Notes under the pieces: generated by a model
Told to the model about the DNA's origin: nothing
Database searches by the model: none
What the model saw: only the letters and a program-made list of their open reading frames with translations
Part shown: positions 1 to 11,035 of the stretch, piece after piece
Layout: every line of letters begins with the position of its first letter
Numbering within the stretch: position 1 is the first letter of the stretch
Position numbers and translations under genes: made by a program
Assembly: GCA_018136815.1 (NCBI GenBank)
Contig: CM030942.1
Span: 1,697,171 to 1,761,170 of the forward strand
Origin: Isochrysis galbana
Taxonomy: Eukaryota > Haptophyta > Isochrysidales > Isochrysidaceae
Direction: 5' to 3'
DNA: 64,000 nucleotides

Positions 1-3000
1 GCATGGCCTGGTAATCGCATGCAGACGCGATCCCCAGGTTCGAAACGAGCTGGTCTTTGAGACTTGATCGTAGCGTCACGGACCGACTCAGCCTGAGCGG
101 CTAGGGTAGCCTCGAGAGCGCTGGACCAAGAGAGGCGGAGGCTCGCATTGAGCCTGGATGCGTACGAGCGAACGTCGGCGGACGCCGCCTCGAGAGCAGT
201 TGGCGAAACAGACTTCGGATCAGAGAGTTGAGCGGGCAGACGCAGCTCACGCCCAAAGATCAAAGACGCTGGAGACCGGGAGGTAACACGACCGGAAGAA
301 GCCCTCAACGAGAGGAGTAGGAACGGCAAATGGTCGACCCAATGGCTGCCACCCTCGTTCGAGGCGCGCATCAAACGGATGAGCGTTTGCTGAGCGCGTT
401 CGACGAAGCCTACACCTTCATGTCGGTACGGCTCTGTACTCGACAAATCAGTCCCGGTGAGCTCCAGAATACGCGAAACAAGAACCGAACAAAGATTCGA
501 ACCGGCGTCGGTTCGAAGCTGCCTAGGGACTCCATAACGCGTCACAATCAAGCGGATGAACATGTCCAAGGCTACTTCCGACGAGGGATCCCCATTCGAC
601 GGCTCAGCCTCAATCCATCGAGTGAGCGAGTCGATGAAGACGACCAGCTTGTCGTAACCCGAGACTCCAGGCACGAAGTTGTGAGTGGGAGCTAGCGAGA
701 GCACGTCGCAGTAGACCACATCAAAGGGGTAGGTACCCACAGAGAGACCGGAGGGCGACGCTAGAGCCCTAGGTAGCGGCTTGGCGAGGGTGCACTCGTG
801 GCATTCTCGGACGTAGGACGCAACGTCGGAAGACATGCCAGGCCAGTATACCCGAGTACGAAGAAGACCAGACATACGAGAAACTCCGAGGTGACCGGAG
901 CGATCGTGGTAGGCGAAAAGGTAGCGAGACCGCAAGGAGGGCGGAACATAGAGCACTAGCGAGTCCGGGTCGGTGGAGTCAAGGACGGTGCGATAGTAGA
1001 CGAGCCCATCGTGAACGACGAAACGGCGAAACATCTTGGATTGCTGAGCGGGAACGGGAGCGACAGAACTGGAACACGAATCATCTTCGGCAATGGGGCC
1101 TGAGGCGGCGGCCGGCGGAGGCGACCCTTGGCCTGATGGCTCGTGATTGACCGTCTCTCTTGAGCCTAGGAGTGGCTCTACGAACGGATCTTCCGCCAGG
1201 GCCGCTCTCATCTCTTCGGAAGTCGGCGTACCCGGAGCCAAATAACTGGACTGGATGGCGGGCCCGGAATCGGAGGCTCGACGACGAGATCGGTCCAAAG
1301 CTTGAAGCCCTCGCGCCGTAACTACGGAGCGCGTGATGGCAGCCACCGGATGAGACCGTTCATGCTCGGCTAGAGACTCTGAGCCAGGCTCACGTACCGC
1401 TAACGACGCTGGGCCGGCGAGTGGTTCGTCTTCGTGTTCCGGCTCCAGGGATGCTAGCCGGGAGAGCCCGTCAGCATCCTGATGAACAGCTCTTGGTTTA
1501 TGTTCGACATCGAACCGGTACTCAGCCAACTTGAGAGCCCACCGAGTCAGCCGAGAGGCTGGCCCACCGGCTACTTGATCCTTCATGGTATGCAGCCATC
1601 GCAGCGCGGAGTGGTCGACGACTAACTTGAACCGACGCCCCCAAAGGTAGGGTCGCCAATTTCGGATTGATTCCAGGGCAGCCAAGAGCTCAATCTCGGT
1701 CACCGTCCAATGGCGTTCGGCCGAGGTGAGACTGCGAGCGTAGTACCCAACGACTCGTTCACGGTTATCGTCTCCTAGCTGCGAGAGGATGCCGGCGATA
1801 CCCAACTTGCTAGCCCCATCGGTCTTGACGATGAAGGGCCGATCATCCCTGGGTGGAGTCAAGACGGGCTCCGAAGTGATCGCTGTCTTGAGCTCTTGGA
1901 TAGCTCGGCGACACTCCTCGGACTGGGACTCCTTTGCCACGTCGCAGCCCTTCCGCGTGAGAGCAGTGAGGGGAGCAGCCTTAGCGGCGAATTGGCGAAT
2001 GAATCGACGATAGTAGGAGCAAAGGCCGAGGAAAGATCGAACCGCTTCCAAGGAGTTGATGGATGACGGGTCGATGTCGGCGACAGCTGCGACCTTCTTC
2101 GGGTCCATCTTGAGACCTTCCCTCGAGACAACGTGACCGAGGTACTCCGTAGAGGTGGCAAAGAAGACACACTTGGACATCTTGCAGGTCAGGCCGGCCC
2201 ACTCTAGCCGCTCGAGAACGAGGTCTAGCCGGTGAAGCATTTGCTCGAACGAAGCCTGTGCCCTGGCCTCTTCGGAAGGACCCACGCCCGTTGACCAGAT
2301 GCCCACATCATCGAGGTAAGGCATGCAGATCTCCCACGCTAGCGCACCGAGAACGATGTCCATCAAGCGGCACATGTAGGAGGGACCTGATTGGATGCCG
2401 AACGGTAGAAAGTTGAACTCGTATTTGCCGCGGTGGGTAGTGAAAGCGGTGATATGTTTGTGCGACTCTTTGATCGGGATGCCCCAAAAACCAGAGGCTA
2501 AATCGAGAGTACATAAAAAGAGAGAACTGAGCGGCCCTTGGCCGGACGCTAGCCTATCAATAGCCTCTACAATGAGGGGTAGAGGGCTATCCTCGACGCG
2601 TAGCTTGGCGTTCGTGTCGCGGTAGTCCACGCAGAATCGAACGGAGCCATCTTTCTTGCTGACCAGGACTACTCGGGAAGCCCAAGCCGAATTTGACTTG
2701 CGAATAATGCCGGCGGCTTCCATCTTGGCTACCTCCTCTTCTATGATGAGCTCGCCTGCGCGGCCCACTCTAGACGGAGCATGCCGGTGAGGAACAGCGC
2801 CGGGGTTGAGTGGCAACTCCACCTCGAGAACGTGCGTATGGTTTGGAGCCCCCGGGTGCAACGCGAAAGCTTTGATGCGCCGGGCCAAGAGTTGGCGTAC
2901 TTCTTCTCGTTGATCGTCGGAAAGAAGCCGGTCCGGATCGATGGTGGCTGAGTCGAGTAGAGATCGTTGCTCCTCGCTCAGCGCGGTGACAGGGTCACCA

Positions 3001-6000
3001 TCCCCCTCGCTTCCATTCGGAGTCCAGCCCCGGTGCAACTTGAAACGCACCTGGAGCGAAGCTATCGGATGCAGAGACGGCAGGGTCAGCGCATCGACTC
3101 CGGTGTGGACGATCGTCACCGCGATGCGGCGATCGTCCGTGGGCGTGACCACCGTGGGCATTACGAGAGGGGACGAATCGAGAGCCTCGCGATTTGGTAG
3201 GCGGTCGACCAGCATCGCGCAGTCCGAATGATCTCGGAGAGCTAGCGGAACCCTGACCCAGATGGTTGCGCGGTGGAAGGCAGGAATCGTCACCGCTTGC
3301 TCCGTGTAGAGAAGATATTCGGACGAGGTAGACGCCGGAGCTTTGGCCGCAAACTCGTCGGCAGACTCAAAGAGAGGTGTATAGAGTGGCTGTCTAGCAT
3401 CAGCAGCAGCCTCACCCTCCGATCCGGCCGGGACCTCTCGTGTTGCCGTCGACCTCTCCAGAAAGTCGACAGTCAGCGGCTGACCGGGTGACATCGAGAT
3501 AGCTCCGACGAAGCCGGCGTCCGCGACTGGGGGCGGCGCCGTGGAAACTCTGACTACACATTCGGAAAGGGCTCTTGAAGAGTCTTCTGAATCGCCAGAG
3601 GCCGGACGGAGGCGGAGGCTTCCTTCCGAGCTCGCGGCGTCGAGAGAAATGGTAGCGGAGTGGGCGGCCAAAAAATCGTTCCCGAGCAGAAGCATCGGGT
3701 TTCCTTCGATGACCGCGAACGAATGACGGAAGAGGCGACCGGACAAGGAGAAGACGAGGCTAGCCCGGCCCCTAGTGATGAGAGGAAGGCCGTCCGGCCC
3801 ATGTAGGTTGGGGACGGTAGCGTCCGATACGCGTTCGACGCAGGCGTCTTCAGGTAGTCGATCGAGAAGAGCAGTGGTGATTACTGACGGGCCCGCTCCA
3901 GTGTCAGCCAGGGTGCTGTTCACCGTGAGGGCAACGTCCGGGAGAACGAACCCTTGAGCTGCGCGGTCGCCATCGGCACGGCAGACCACGAGATCGCGGA
4001 CATAGAGGCAGTGACGAGGGTAGAGCGGCGGCGGAGTGTCCGCGATAGATTCCACCGGAAGTGAGGTTCCGGCTCCGGGTGACAGGGTGGTTGGATTGGA
4101 GGCTAGCCTGGACGGAGAAGATTCATCGACGTGGGGCACTCGCTCGATAGCGGCGGCCACCGTCTGCGGCACGAATGGTATCGAGGAGCGTGGGGATGCC
4201 TTTGCTGAACTAGAGGGGTTAGGCACGCCATCATAGCCTAGCCCTCGACGGTCCGTCGGATGCCGAGGTTGATCCATTTGGCGTGACCATTCCTTCTCCA
4301 GGGACTTCTGCAAGTCTGTCTTCGGAAGCTTCGACAACTCGGAAAATCCGGCCGCACTGAGGCCCCTAGCGGTAGCCCCATCGCAATACAGTGCCCGTGG
4401 AGTATCCTCTCCTTCGGCGGCGTCGGAGGGCTTGGTCTCGAGGGTCTGCATGCTCCGGTGTTCTGGCATCTCGGGCGTGTCATCTTCTCCCGAGTCGGGC
4501 CCGACATCCCAGGTTTCGAGTGGCCTTTCGGCTACGAACGAATTGGTCAGTTCGGCCACTCCCTCGTCGCCAGCCGTGAAGGAGGCGCTCGGAGATAGTG
4601 CATTGATGCCTTGAGAGCCCAGTCGAGACAAGATGGGAGGTTCCGACGGCTCCGCAGCTGCCGCTTGCTCAGCGATTTCTTGGGCGATGGAAGGCGTGAC
4701 ATCCTGCCACCGATGGACCCCCGAAATTACATCACGGTCGAAGACCTGCCACTTGCTGCGGCGCTTCTTCACCGTGTTTGGAGGGCCTGGCGTTGTAGAG
4801 CGGTCCTCTATGGGCCACTCCCACGGCAGGAAGCGGTCTCCTTCCGCCTCGGCCTCGTCTTGCGATACGTTTGTTTCCGAGTCCTCCTGATGAAGCAGGC
4901 GAGAAGCATCGGCAACGGGGCCTGCGTCCGGGATCACGACAACCGAATCAGACACTGGCGAACCGCTGGGAGGCGTGAGGTGAGAGCTAGAAGCTGCTTC
5001 GCCTCTCCCCTCCATGAAACGAGCCAGAGCCGTCCTCGGCTCAGCCAGCTCGAAACCGGTCGAGCAAAGCGAAGGGCGTTCTCTCAAGCTGGCAGCTGCT
5101 TGGGAAATTGCCCAGTCCACCGTGAAGTCGAGCGAACGCGACGCCTTGGCTTCGCGCGCATAACGGCGCAAGACCGGCATCCACTGGGCCGCCATTGCAC
5201 CGGCAATGCCCACATAGGTGCGGCTGCGAAGGGCGCCACGGTGGGGCGACGGCGATAGATCCGCCATAGCGGATAGACGTCCCTCGACAATCTTCGAAGG
5301 CTGCAAGGACGGGAGTGAAGCCGTCAGGTACAGGCCAGTTGCTTTTTGATGGCCCGTGCCGTGCTGCCACGGCTGCACAAACTGCCGCGGTCGCAACCCC
5401 CCGACTAAGGCGGAGGCTTCCGCGTGCATTCGAGGATTTTCGACGGCAACGAAAGGCGCGTCGGCGCTCGCCATGGCGAGGAAGACTCTAGCGGCGGATT
5501 CGAGAGCCTGGCGTCGTCCCGGCTCCCGATCGAGCCACTGGCAACTCACCGCCGACAAATACGTGCACGGCGGATGCGCGACCACGAGGTCCCAACCGAG
5601 GTTTTGAATGTGAAGAGCATCTCCGCAGAAGTGGGGAATGTAGTCGATCTCCGACGGTCGTAGATCGCACGTCGCGACGTGCGCTCCGGCGAGTAGGAAC
5701 ATCGAAGACACGACCCCGCTAGCTTCACCGACGACTAGAACGCGGGGTGGAGGAATCCCCTCGGCCGCGTCGAGCGTCACGGCGTCGTGGATCGCCGCTA
5801 ACTCAGCGCAAAGCTCGTCAAAATGCGTCGGCAGTACGGCAGCGGGTGATGAATGAGTGCTCGCGTGCGGCCGCCGCAAGGCTAGAGCAGCTTCGGCGAG
5901 ATGGCGGGGCAAGATGACGGAGGAACCGCTAGCCCGGGCACGGGAGGCGGCTAACATTTGGAGCTCGCGCGTAGGGGCGCGGGCAGCTTCAGTAGACTTG

Positions 6001-7193
6001 GCGGCCGAGGAACAACCAACCACGGCGATCCGGTGGATGGCCTCGGCAGTAGAATTCAGGGGGAGGGGGTCGTCGCCCTGAAGTTTCGGTGGGCTAGACC
6101 TGAAGGGGGTTGGCCCCGGCGGGCGATCCCTGGAACGGGGATCCTCCGGAGAGCCGAGAGAAAGAGGAGACGCCGGCGTCCGTGTGGGGCGCGACGAGAG
6201 ATCGTAATCGACGGCCACTGCGTCTCCCGAGTCTGGGGTGGCCACGGCGTGAGCGCGGAAAGCCGCAGCTCCCTTGGAACCTTCAACTTCATTGACTCCG
6301 GAAGCCGACCCTTCCGGGTCGGGAACCAAGTCAGAAACGAGAACGGGTGCAACTTCGAGACGAGAGAATGAACACGATGACGGAGAAATATAACGAACCG
6401 GGGAGAGAGGTGAGGAGGAGGCACTAGTCTCCGCCTCCACTGCACGAGAACCTACGGTAGACAACGACAATTTGTCCGCAGAGCGGCTCCGGCTATGGCC
6501 CTTGGGAGAGAGGTCTCCAGTGGGGTCCCGCCGGGAAAGAGCAGAAACAGGTAGAGCACCAACAACATTTTCGGACGCGGCAGCGGCCACGTCGGACCTA
6601 TCCCTAGAACCTAGAGCAGAAGATGATACCGAGTCGACAGCCCTCGAGGGCTTCACAACCGATTGTTTACGAAACGAAGAGACCGAAGACGCGTCGAATC
6701 TACCTAGCCCACCCCCTTGGGCAGGGCCGTCGGGGAGTGAATCCAGGGATGAAGATGCGTCGAAAGACCTAGGAGAATTAGAAGAAACCGAAGACAGCAT
6801 AGTATCCGTAGAAATAGATTCCAAGAGGGGCAGCGAGCGAGAATCGGCCCCTAACATCCTAATAGCGTGCGGAGTAATAGAAGAACTTGTAGACGTACAC
6901 GAATTTCGGAGAGTCGGGTCGCGACTATCTCCGGGGCAAACCTGTTTCCAGGAGCCCGGGTCAAGTGTCGACTCCGGCTTCCGAGATAGCCGTTTGGCGG
7001 GGGCTTCAGCCGGCGAGGCGGCTCCCACCGTCGAGGACTGAATAGAGCTAGAGACAGGGGGAGAATCGCCGCGTCGACAGCTCTTCTCCCCAAGCGGCGT
7101 AGGGATCGGATCGGGATGGTGGTGGTGGCGTTCAGGCCCACCGCCCGCGATGTTCTCCGCCAGGGTTTGAAGGACGGGGACCCCGCCGGACCC
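1..7193 (-). CDS. pol: Ty3-type pol polyprotein: methylase-like domain, protease, RT, RNase H, integrase (3' end outside window)
   Basis: The frame is open from the TAG at 7194-7196 to the window edge; the first ATGs are at 6855-6857 and 6798-6800, so it is probably made by readthrough or as a separate start. The first ~480 codons are Ser/Pro-rich and disordered. A methyltransferase-like domain follows (about 5745-5310). The aspartic protease has DTGAGPSVI (DTG at 3897-3905). The RT has RFCVDYRDTNAKL near 2640-2600 and YLDD at 2307-2318. RNase H shows a conserved Asp (VKTDGASK), Glu (TEIELLAAL) and Asp (VVDHSALRWL). The integrase has an H-H-C-C zinc segment at about 955-795 and a DDE triad: Asp 705-707, Asp 507-509, Glu 399-401. 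All catalytic residues checked are intact. A long Ser-rich linker separates the methylase-like domain from the protease. Confidence 0.93.
5310..5745 (-). other. Phage-type cytosine DNA methyltransferase-like domain inside pol
   Basis: In the pol frame there is a Rossmann-like start VLVVGEASGVVSSMF (near 5741), a second strand ending in CDLRPSE, then WDLVVAHPPCTYLSAV with HPPC at 5565-5576. Next are VAVENPRMH (ENP at 5433-5441), then FVQPWQHGTGHQKATGLYL and LTASLP. This order (SAM loop, PPC, ENP, QPW-x-HG-x4-K-x-T-x-L-x-L) is what I know from compact phage and bacterial proteins annotated as DNA cytosine methyltransferases. The Cys of PPC would be the nucleophile (motif IV) and ENP corresponds to motif VI (ENV). 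A separate target-recognition domain is not evident. Family assignment rests on motif reading; enzymatic activity is inference. Confidence 0.75.
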
Positions 7194-7829
7194 CTACTGA
7201 GGCTTAACCCGGACCATCGAGCGAAGAAGCTTATGAATGTGCTCGTCCGATCCGCACTCTCCGCAGCCAGCCTCACACAGAAAGCGGATATATGGCTGAC
7301 AGATGACGGGGTTGTGAGCACCGTCTCCCGTGCCATATTTCCAGGCTTCGCTGGATGGAGTGCCAGGAGGAGCTTGAGGTCGGAAAGCGCAGAAGGCACA
7401 GCCGTTTTCGTTCGTCCATTCGGTGATTCCCCTATTGATATCGTCCGTTCGTGGAGTTTCCATTGAATTATCGGCCGGTCGGCACTTTGCTAGCGCCGCC
7501 GAGACCCTTGGGTGCTTGGCATAGCCTGCTACGGCCCAGAAGCGGGCTCGGGCCCGATTCCAAAGCTCGGGCGTCCACCGGGATACGCCCAAATCGGGCG
7601 GTAGCCCTTGGCCGTTCGCCGGCGGATCGCAGCGACGGCTGGGCGGCCGAGACGAGCCTCCCTTTCGACCCGGTGGATCGGTCAGTATAGCCGGCAACGG
7701 TGAGTTGGAGTGGTAACTTGCCGGCGGTGCAGCAGCCCGATAATCAGGCTTCGAAGCAGGCGAATGTCCCTGTCCGCGAAGAGCTTCCGCCACGGTAGCT
7801 TGGACGGCCGCCTGCACGGCGGCAACCAT
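7194..7829 (-). CDS. Cys/His-rich segment between gag and pol
   Basis: This frame (211 aa from the ATG at 7827-7829) ends in TAG at 7194-7196 and continues the gag frame after gag's own TAG at 7851-7853, with seven sense codons between that stop and this ATG. Its C-terminal third holds CAFCAF, then GAHNPVICQPYIRFLCEAGC, then GECGSDEHIH: a cluster of Cys and His that could bind zinc. It takes the place of a nucleocapsid zinc knuckle but does not match the C-x2-C-x4-H-x4-C spacing. The N-terminal part is Pro/Ala/Arg-rich. It may be made as a readthrough extension of gag or from its own ATG. Confidence 0.6.
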   Translation of the reverse strand: MVAAVQAAVQATVAEALRGQGHSPASKPDYRAAAPPASYHSNSPLPAILTDPPGRKGGSSRPPSRRCDPPANGQGLPPDLGVSRWTPELWNRARARFWAVAGYAKHPRVSAALAKCRPADNSMETPRTDDINRGITEWTNENGCAFCAFRPQAPPGTPSSEAWKYGTGDGAHNPVICQPYIRFLCEAGCGECGSDEHIHKLLRSMVRVKPQ

Positions 7830-7850
7830 GTCCGTGGTCGAAGCGGTCTT

Positions 7851-9536
7851 CTAGGACGAGGAAGTCTCGTTCTTTGCCTCGCCTGAGGCTTTAGTGCGTA
7901 CGCTAGCCACGGTTTGCTTCGTCGAGGGCCGGGATTGATGACGCTTCACCCGAGCCTGCTCGTAAGGGCTGAGGTACCGTTGGCAGAGGTTGACGCACGA
8001 GAGCGCCGACCGACCTAGCTCGTGGTTCTCTACGCGGAAACGAGTCTCCGCGAGCACCTCCGCAAATTTAATAGCATTATCGACGCCGCGCTGAGGATCA
8101 ACCTTATCGTTCCGGATGATTTCTTCGAACCTCTGGTTGATCTCATGGGCCATGTTTGGATGATCCCACACGTTGGTGGAGTCAACCGCGGAATCGCCAA
8201 GCTTGCGGATGTAGGCGCGAACCAAATTCTTGCTGAGCTCACATAGATCAGCGCCAGCCTCGCGCTCCCTCATGCGGTCCCACTCCATCGACGCCGAGTC
8301 TTTCGCGAAACCATCGGCCCCGTTTGCGAAGGTCCCGTCGCATTTGCGAAGAAGGACGTCAGCAGCGAGGACAGGATTGAGAGCGAGGGCGCGGTCCTCC
8401 ACTAGATCGAGGAGGAAGGCGAAGATGCGAGAATTGCCGCTGGAATTGGCTCCGGCTGCCGCGAGGAGGGAGGTAAATATTTCGCGATGATCGCAGCCGA
8501 GCGCTAGTGCCCGCTCCAACGGCTTGATGAGAGTTAGCCGAAATTCGTTCCAGGCTGTCGCCGCGGTTTGAACGTTATCGGAGGCGAGGGCCTTTGGGAA
8601 GCGGAGCTCCGAAAGCTCTTTGCCCATCCTGACCTGATGGTGAAGGGTTTGCTCTGCTGAGAAGCGGCTACGCACCCATTTGAGCAAGTGGTCCTCCTCC
8701 ATGAAAATTCGGCAATGCCAAACGTTGCCCGCCAGGGAGAGGTTGCTCTTCAAAATGGTATGGATGAGCTCATGCTCGTCGGAGTCGCGGTAAAGGGCGG
8801 CCAGATCGCGTGAGGGCAGGGCGAGGAGATTTTTCCACTCGCTTACAACTGCCTCTCGCTCATCCATCCCCACCGCAAGGCAGGGGTCGCGAGGGTGGCG
8901 GAACGGCACCACCGGGGTCGGGCCCCGGTGAGGGCTCTGATCCTGGCGGCGGGGTTCCGATTTGGAGGTCGGGTACGCCGACCGTGGAACCCTAGAAGCC
9001 GGAGAGGCGTGGCCCTTTGGGTCTAGAGCAGGAGGCTCGCCCATGGGTGGTTCCCTCTGAACCGGCCTAGCAGAATCCGCAGCCGCCTCGGTCCGATCCA
9101 TGGACGGACTTGAAGCGGGCTCTTGGCGGGCTTGGAGTAGCTGAGTCAGGGCTTTGAACCCTGCTTCAACTTGATCCCGGAGAAGCCCCTCCCTCGCCTC
9201 TGCCGCGGCAAGGGATGAATGTAGGCGCTCCACAGCCCCTTTTAGGGTGTTGGTCTCCGCCTGAAGCCTTGCCATTTCCGCATCCTGACGCGCCGCGGCC
9301 GTCTCGATCGGGGTGATCTCTTGATCAAGGACCCCTTTTGATGACGGCGGGGCATAGTCCCGGTAAGCGGGGCTTCGGAAGCTGATCCCCTCCCCTTCAC
9401 CGACCTCAGACTCATCATCTCGAAGGTGAGGAGGGGGGTCAAACTGAATCAGAGGGAGGGGACCCTCCTCCACCTCATTGGCCAACTCAGCGACGCTGAA
9501 GTTGGCCTCATGCGGGAGAGGGTCATGCTCCACCAT
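7851..9536 (-). CDS. gag: Gag-like structural protein of the Ty3-type element
   Basis: The first ATG in the frame is at 9534-9536 (MVEHDPLPHE...); the stop TAG is at 7851-7853, giving about 561 aa. There is an acidic N-terminus, a predicted coiled coil (about residues 75-145, rich in A/E/L/R heptads), a Pro/Arg-rich linker, then an alpha-helical region of about 280 residues with spaced Trp and Leu, as expected of a capsid domain. The tail is basic and Ser-rich. No zinc knuckle is visible here; the Cys/His cluster lies in the next segment. The gag call rests on position (5' LTR, then this, then pol) and fold composition rather than on a recognised sequence match. Confidence 0.72.
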   Translation of the reverse strand: MVEHDPLPHEANFSVAELANEVEEGPLPLIQFDPPPHLRDDESEVGEGEGISFRSPAYRDYAPPSSKGVLDQEITPIETAAARQDAEMARLQAETNTLKGAVERLHSSLAAAEAREGLLRDQVEAGFKALTQLLQARQEPASSPSMDRTEAAADSARPVQREPPMGEPPALDPKGHASPASRVPRSAYPTSKSEPRRQDQSPHRGPTPVVPFRHPRDPCLAVGMDEREAVVSEWKNLLALPSRDLAALYRDSDEHELIHTILKSNLSLAGNVWHCRIFMEEDHLLKWVRSRFSAEQTLHHQVRMGKELSELRFPKALASDNVQTAATAWNEFRLTLIKPLERALALGCDHREIFTSLLAAAGANSSGNSRIFAFLLDLVEDRALALNPVLAADVLLRKCDGTFANGADGFAKDSASMEWDRMREREAGADLCELSKNLVRAYIRKLGDSAVDSTNVWDHPNMAHEINQRFEEIIRNDKVDPQRGVDNAIKFAEVLAETRFRVENHELGRSALSCVNLCQRYLSPYEQARVKRHQSRPSTKQTVASVRTKASGEAKNETSSS

Positions 9537-9776
9537 GGCCCGCTGTGATTGCACCCGGTGGGTGCCGAAGGAAGCGGACAAATCCTCGCATCCGCCACGA
9601 GCTGATCGGAGCCAGTCGTGGAGATAGCAGCCGGGGTGATGGGTGCCATTGGTGTAGCCTCAGAAGCCGTGGGATCACTCGGGACATCCCACGGGAGCAA
9701 AAGCTGCAGCGGGCAGAGAAGGTTCCCTGAGGGGTTCCTCCTCTGCGGCCGAGGACGCAAGCTTCGATTTCGTGCT

Positions 9777-10200
9777 TGTCGAGTCGAGCGGAGCCGGAGG
9801 GCTCTGAGCCACTCCGTCGCGAGCAGCACCGGCGGCTAGCGCGGCGCTTTGGCCCTCCTCCCCACCGGGAGTCGGATGAATGAAATTCTGGACTGGGTCG
9901 GGCAACCCATTTGGGTGTCTGGACGGGAACGAACGGCGAACGAAGGCTGTGGGGCGGCGAGGCGCTCCTAGCGGCCTAGTGTGTGGGTTGTAAGAGATTG
10001 TTAGACCTACAAAGAACTCTTCCCTCAGGGAGGGAGCCTAGGCTGCTTGAGTGCAGCGACGCAGCGAACAACGACGGACAAGAGCTGAGAACAACAGGAT
10101 ACACCGACTCACGAACACCGGAATCATTCACCCAAACAAAGCAATTATCAAGCAACCGCGACCCCAAATCACGATAACTCAAACACGTCGCGAGAGACGA
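9777..10200 (-). repeat. 5' LTR of the Ty3-type element, truncated by the assembly gap
   Basis: This sequence recurs at 11989-13210, 15537-15857 and, inverted, 28644-29862. The boundary toward gag reads TGTCGAG on the plus strand, so the element-sense LTR ends in CTCGACA, a proper CA end. The adjacent element-sense bases AGCACGAAATCG are where the primer binding site should lie; I do not recognise the tRNA. The outer part is missing because of the N run. Confidence 0.72.
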
Positions 10201-10300
10201 NNNNNNNNNNNNNNNNNNNNNNNNNNNNNNNNNNNNNNNNNNNNNNNNNNNNNNNNNNNNNNNNNNNNNNNNNNNNNNNNNNNNNNNNNNNNNNNNNNNN
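10201..10300. other. Assembly gap (100 N)
   Basis: Exactly 100 N, the conventional length for a gap of unknown size. Sequence left of it is LTR; sequence right of it does not match the equivalent part of the other LTR copies, so the join is not continuous. Confidence 0.99.
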
Positions 10301-10612
10301 GAGAATTTCGCTTTGGCGCGAATGCTGAAGGAGTCGAGCAAGTCTGGGGGGGCATGGTCCCCACGGGTTTCTCTTTTCGCGCCCCCCCCCCCCCCTGCCC
10401 GAGCCCCCCCCCCCCCCCCCTCCCCCCCCCCCCCCTTCCGTGCGCCTCCCACCTTAAGCGTGCTTATTTTTGAGGTACTCTAGAGTAGACCACCGTCCTC
10501 TTGTTTTTTTTAGCGGAGGGGCCCGCTCACTCGCGGACCACCTTTACGCCCCTCGCGCAGCCGATCCTCGGCCTCGCGCTGCACCCAGCTCGCCGCTGCA
10601 GGCCACTGACCA
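10301..10612. other. Gap-flanking poly-C and upstream region of RPC9
   Basis: Contains long C runs (about 10380-10436) and then non-repetitive sequence just upstream of the RPC9 ATG. No coding signal is seen; promoter elements of RPC9 would lie here. Confidence 0.5.
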
Positions 10613-11035
10613 ATGCGGGTAAAAGAGAGCAATGCTGGAAAGCTGACCAATTTCGAGGTAGCCGCACTGCTTCAACAGCAAGCGCGGGATCGAAGAGCTG
10701 CCGAGAAGAAAACGCCTCTCCCTGGGGGTTGCCGCTCAACGTCTGTGAGCGTGCGCTCGCTTCAGGATGTTGAACTGATCTCGGAGCAAACGCGAGGCTA
10801 TCTTGGCAAGTCACCTTGTGAGTCGCAATCGCGCGAGAGCATAATCCGCTTCGTGAAGGAACTTGCGCCGTTCAAGCTCACTCGTGCCGAGGAGCTTGTG
10901 CTCATCAATTCCAGGCCACGTTCCCTGGTGGAGATTCACCTGATCGTAGAGGAGTGTGAGGAGCGACTGACAGGCGATCAGGTACAAGAACTCCTTAACT
11001 TATGTGGTTTACTAGATAGCGCATGTAGAGAGTAG
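10613..11035 (+). CDS. RPC9: RNA polymerase III subunit RPC9 (Rpc17/CRCP)
   Basis: Single-exon frame of 140 aa, the usual size for the family. RPC9 pairs with RPC8 to form the stalk of RNA polymerase III and helps initiation at tRNA and 5S genes. Diagnostic signatures are the N-terminal NAGKLTNFEVAALL, a central helix RESIIRFVKEL, and the C-terminal FKLTRAEELVLIN followed by RPRSLVEIHLIVEECEERL and VQELL, matching the HRDC-like Rpb4/RPC9 domain. The start is the ATG just before VKESNAGKLTNFEV, which is where homologues begin. The gene is intronless, unlike most host genes here. Confidence 0.9.
   Translation: MRVKESNAGKLTNFEVAALLQQQARDRRAAEKKTPLPGGCRSTSVSVRSLQDVELISEQTRGYLGKSPCESQSRESIIRFVKELAPFKLTRAEELVLINSRPRSLVEIHLIVEECEERLTGDQVQELLNLCGLLDSACRE

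Larger units (their letters stand above)
1..10200 (-). mobile_element. Ty3/gypsy-type LTR retrotransposon with an inserted methyltransferase-like domain
   Basis: The element is read on the minus strand: LTR (at least 9777-10200), gag (9536-7851), a Cys/His-rich segment (7829-7194) and pol (7193 to past position 1). The pol order is methyltransferase-like domain, aspartic protease, reverse transcriptase, RNase H, HHCC zinc-binding domain, integrase core; integrase after RNase H is the Ty3 order. All coding parts share one frame (codon low coordinate divisible by 3). The left end runs off the window and the right end meets a run of 100 N, so neither the second LTR nor target-site duplications can be seen. 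The long intact frame suggests a young or recently active copy. Confidence 0.9.

Noticed and set aside
330-695. 121-codon plus-strand frame
   Set aside because: It is antisense to the integrase core, whose DDE residues and motif order are clear.
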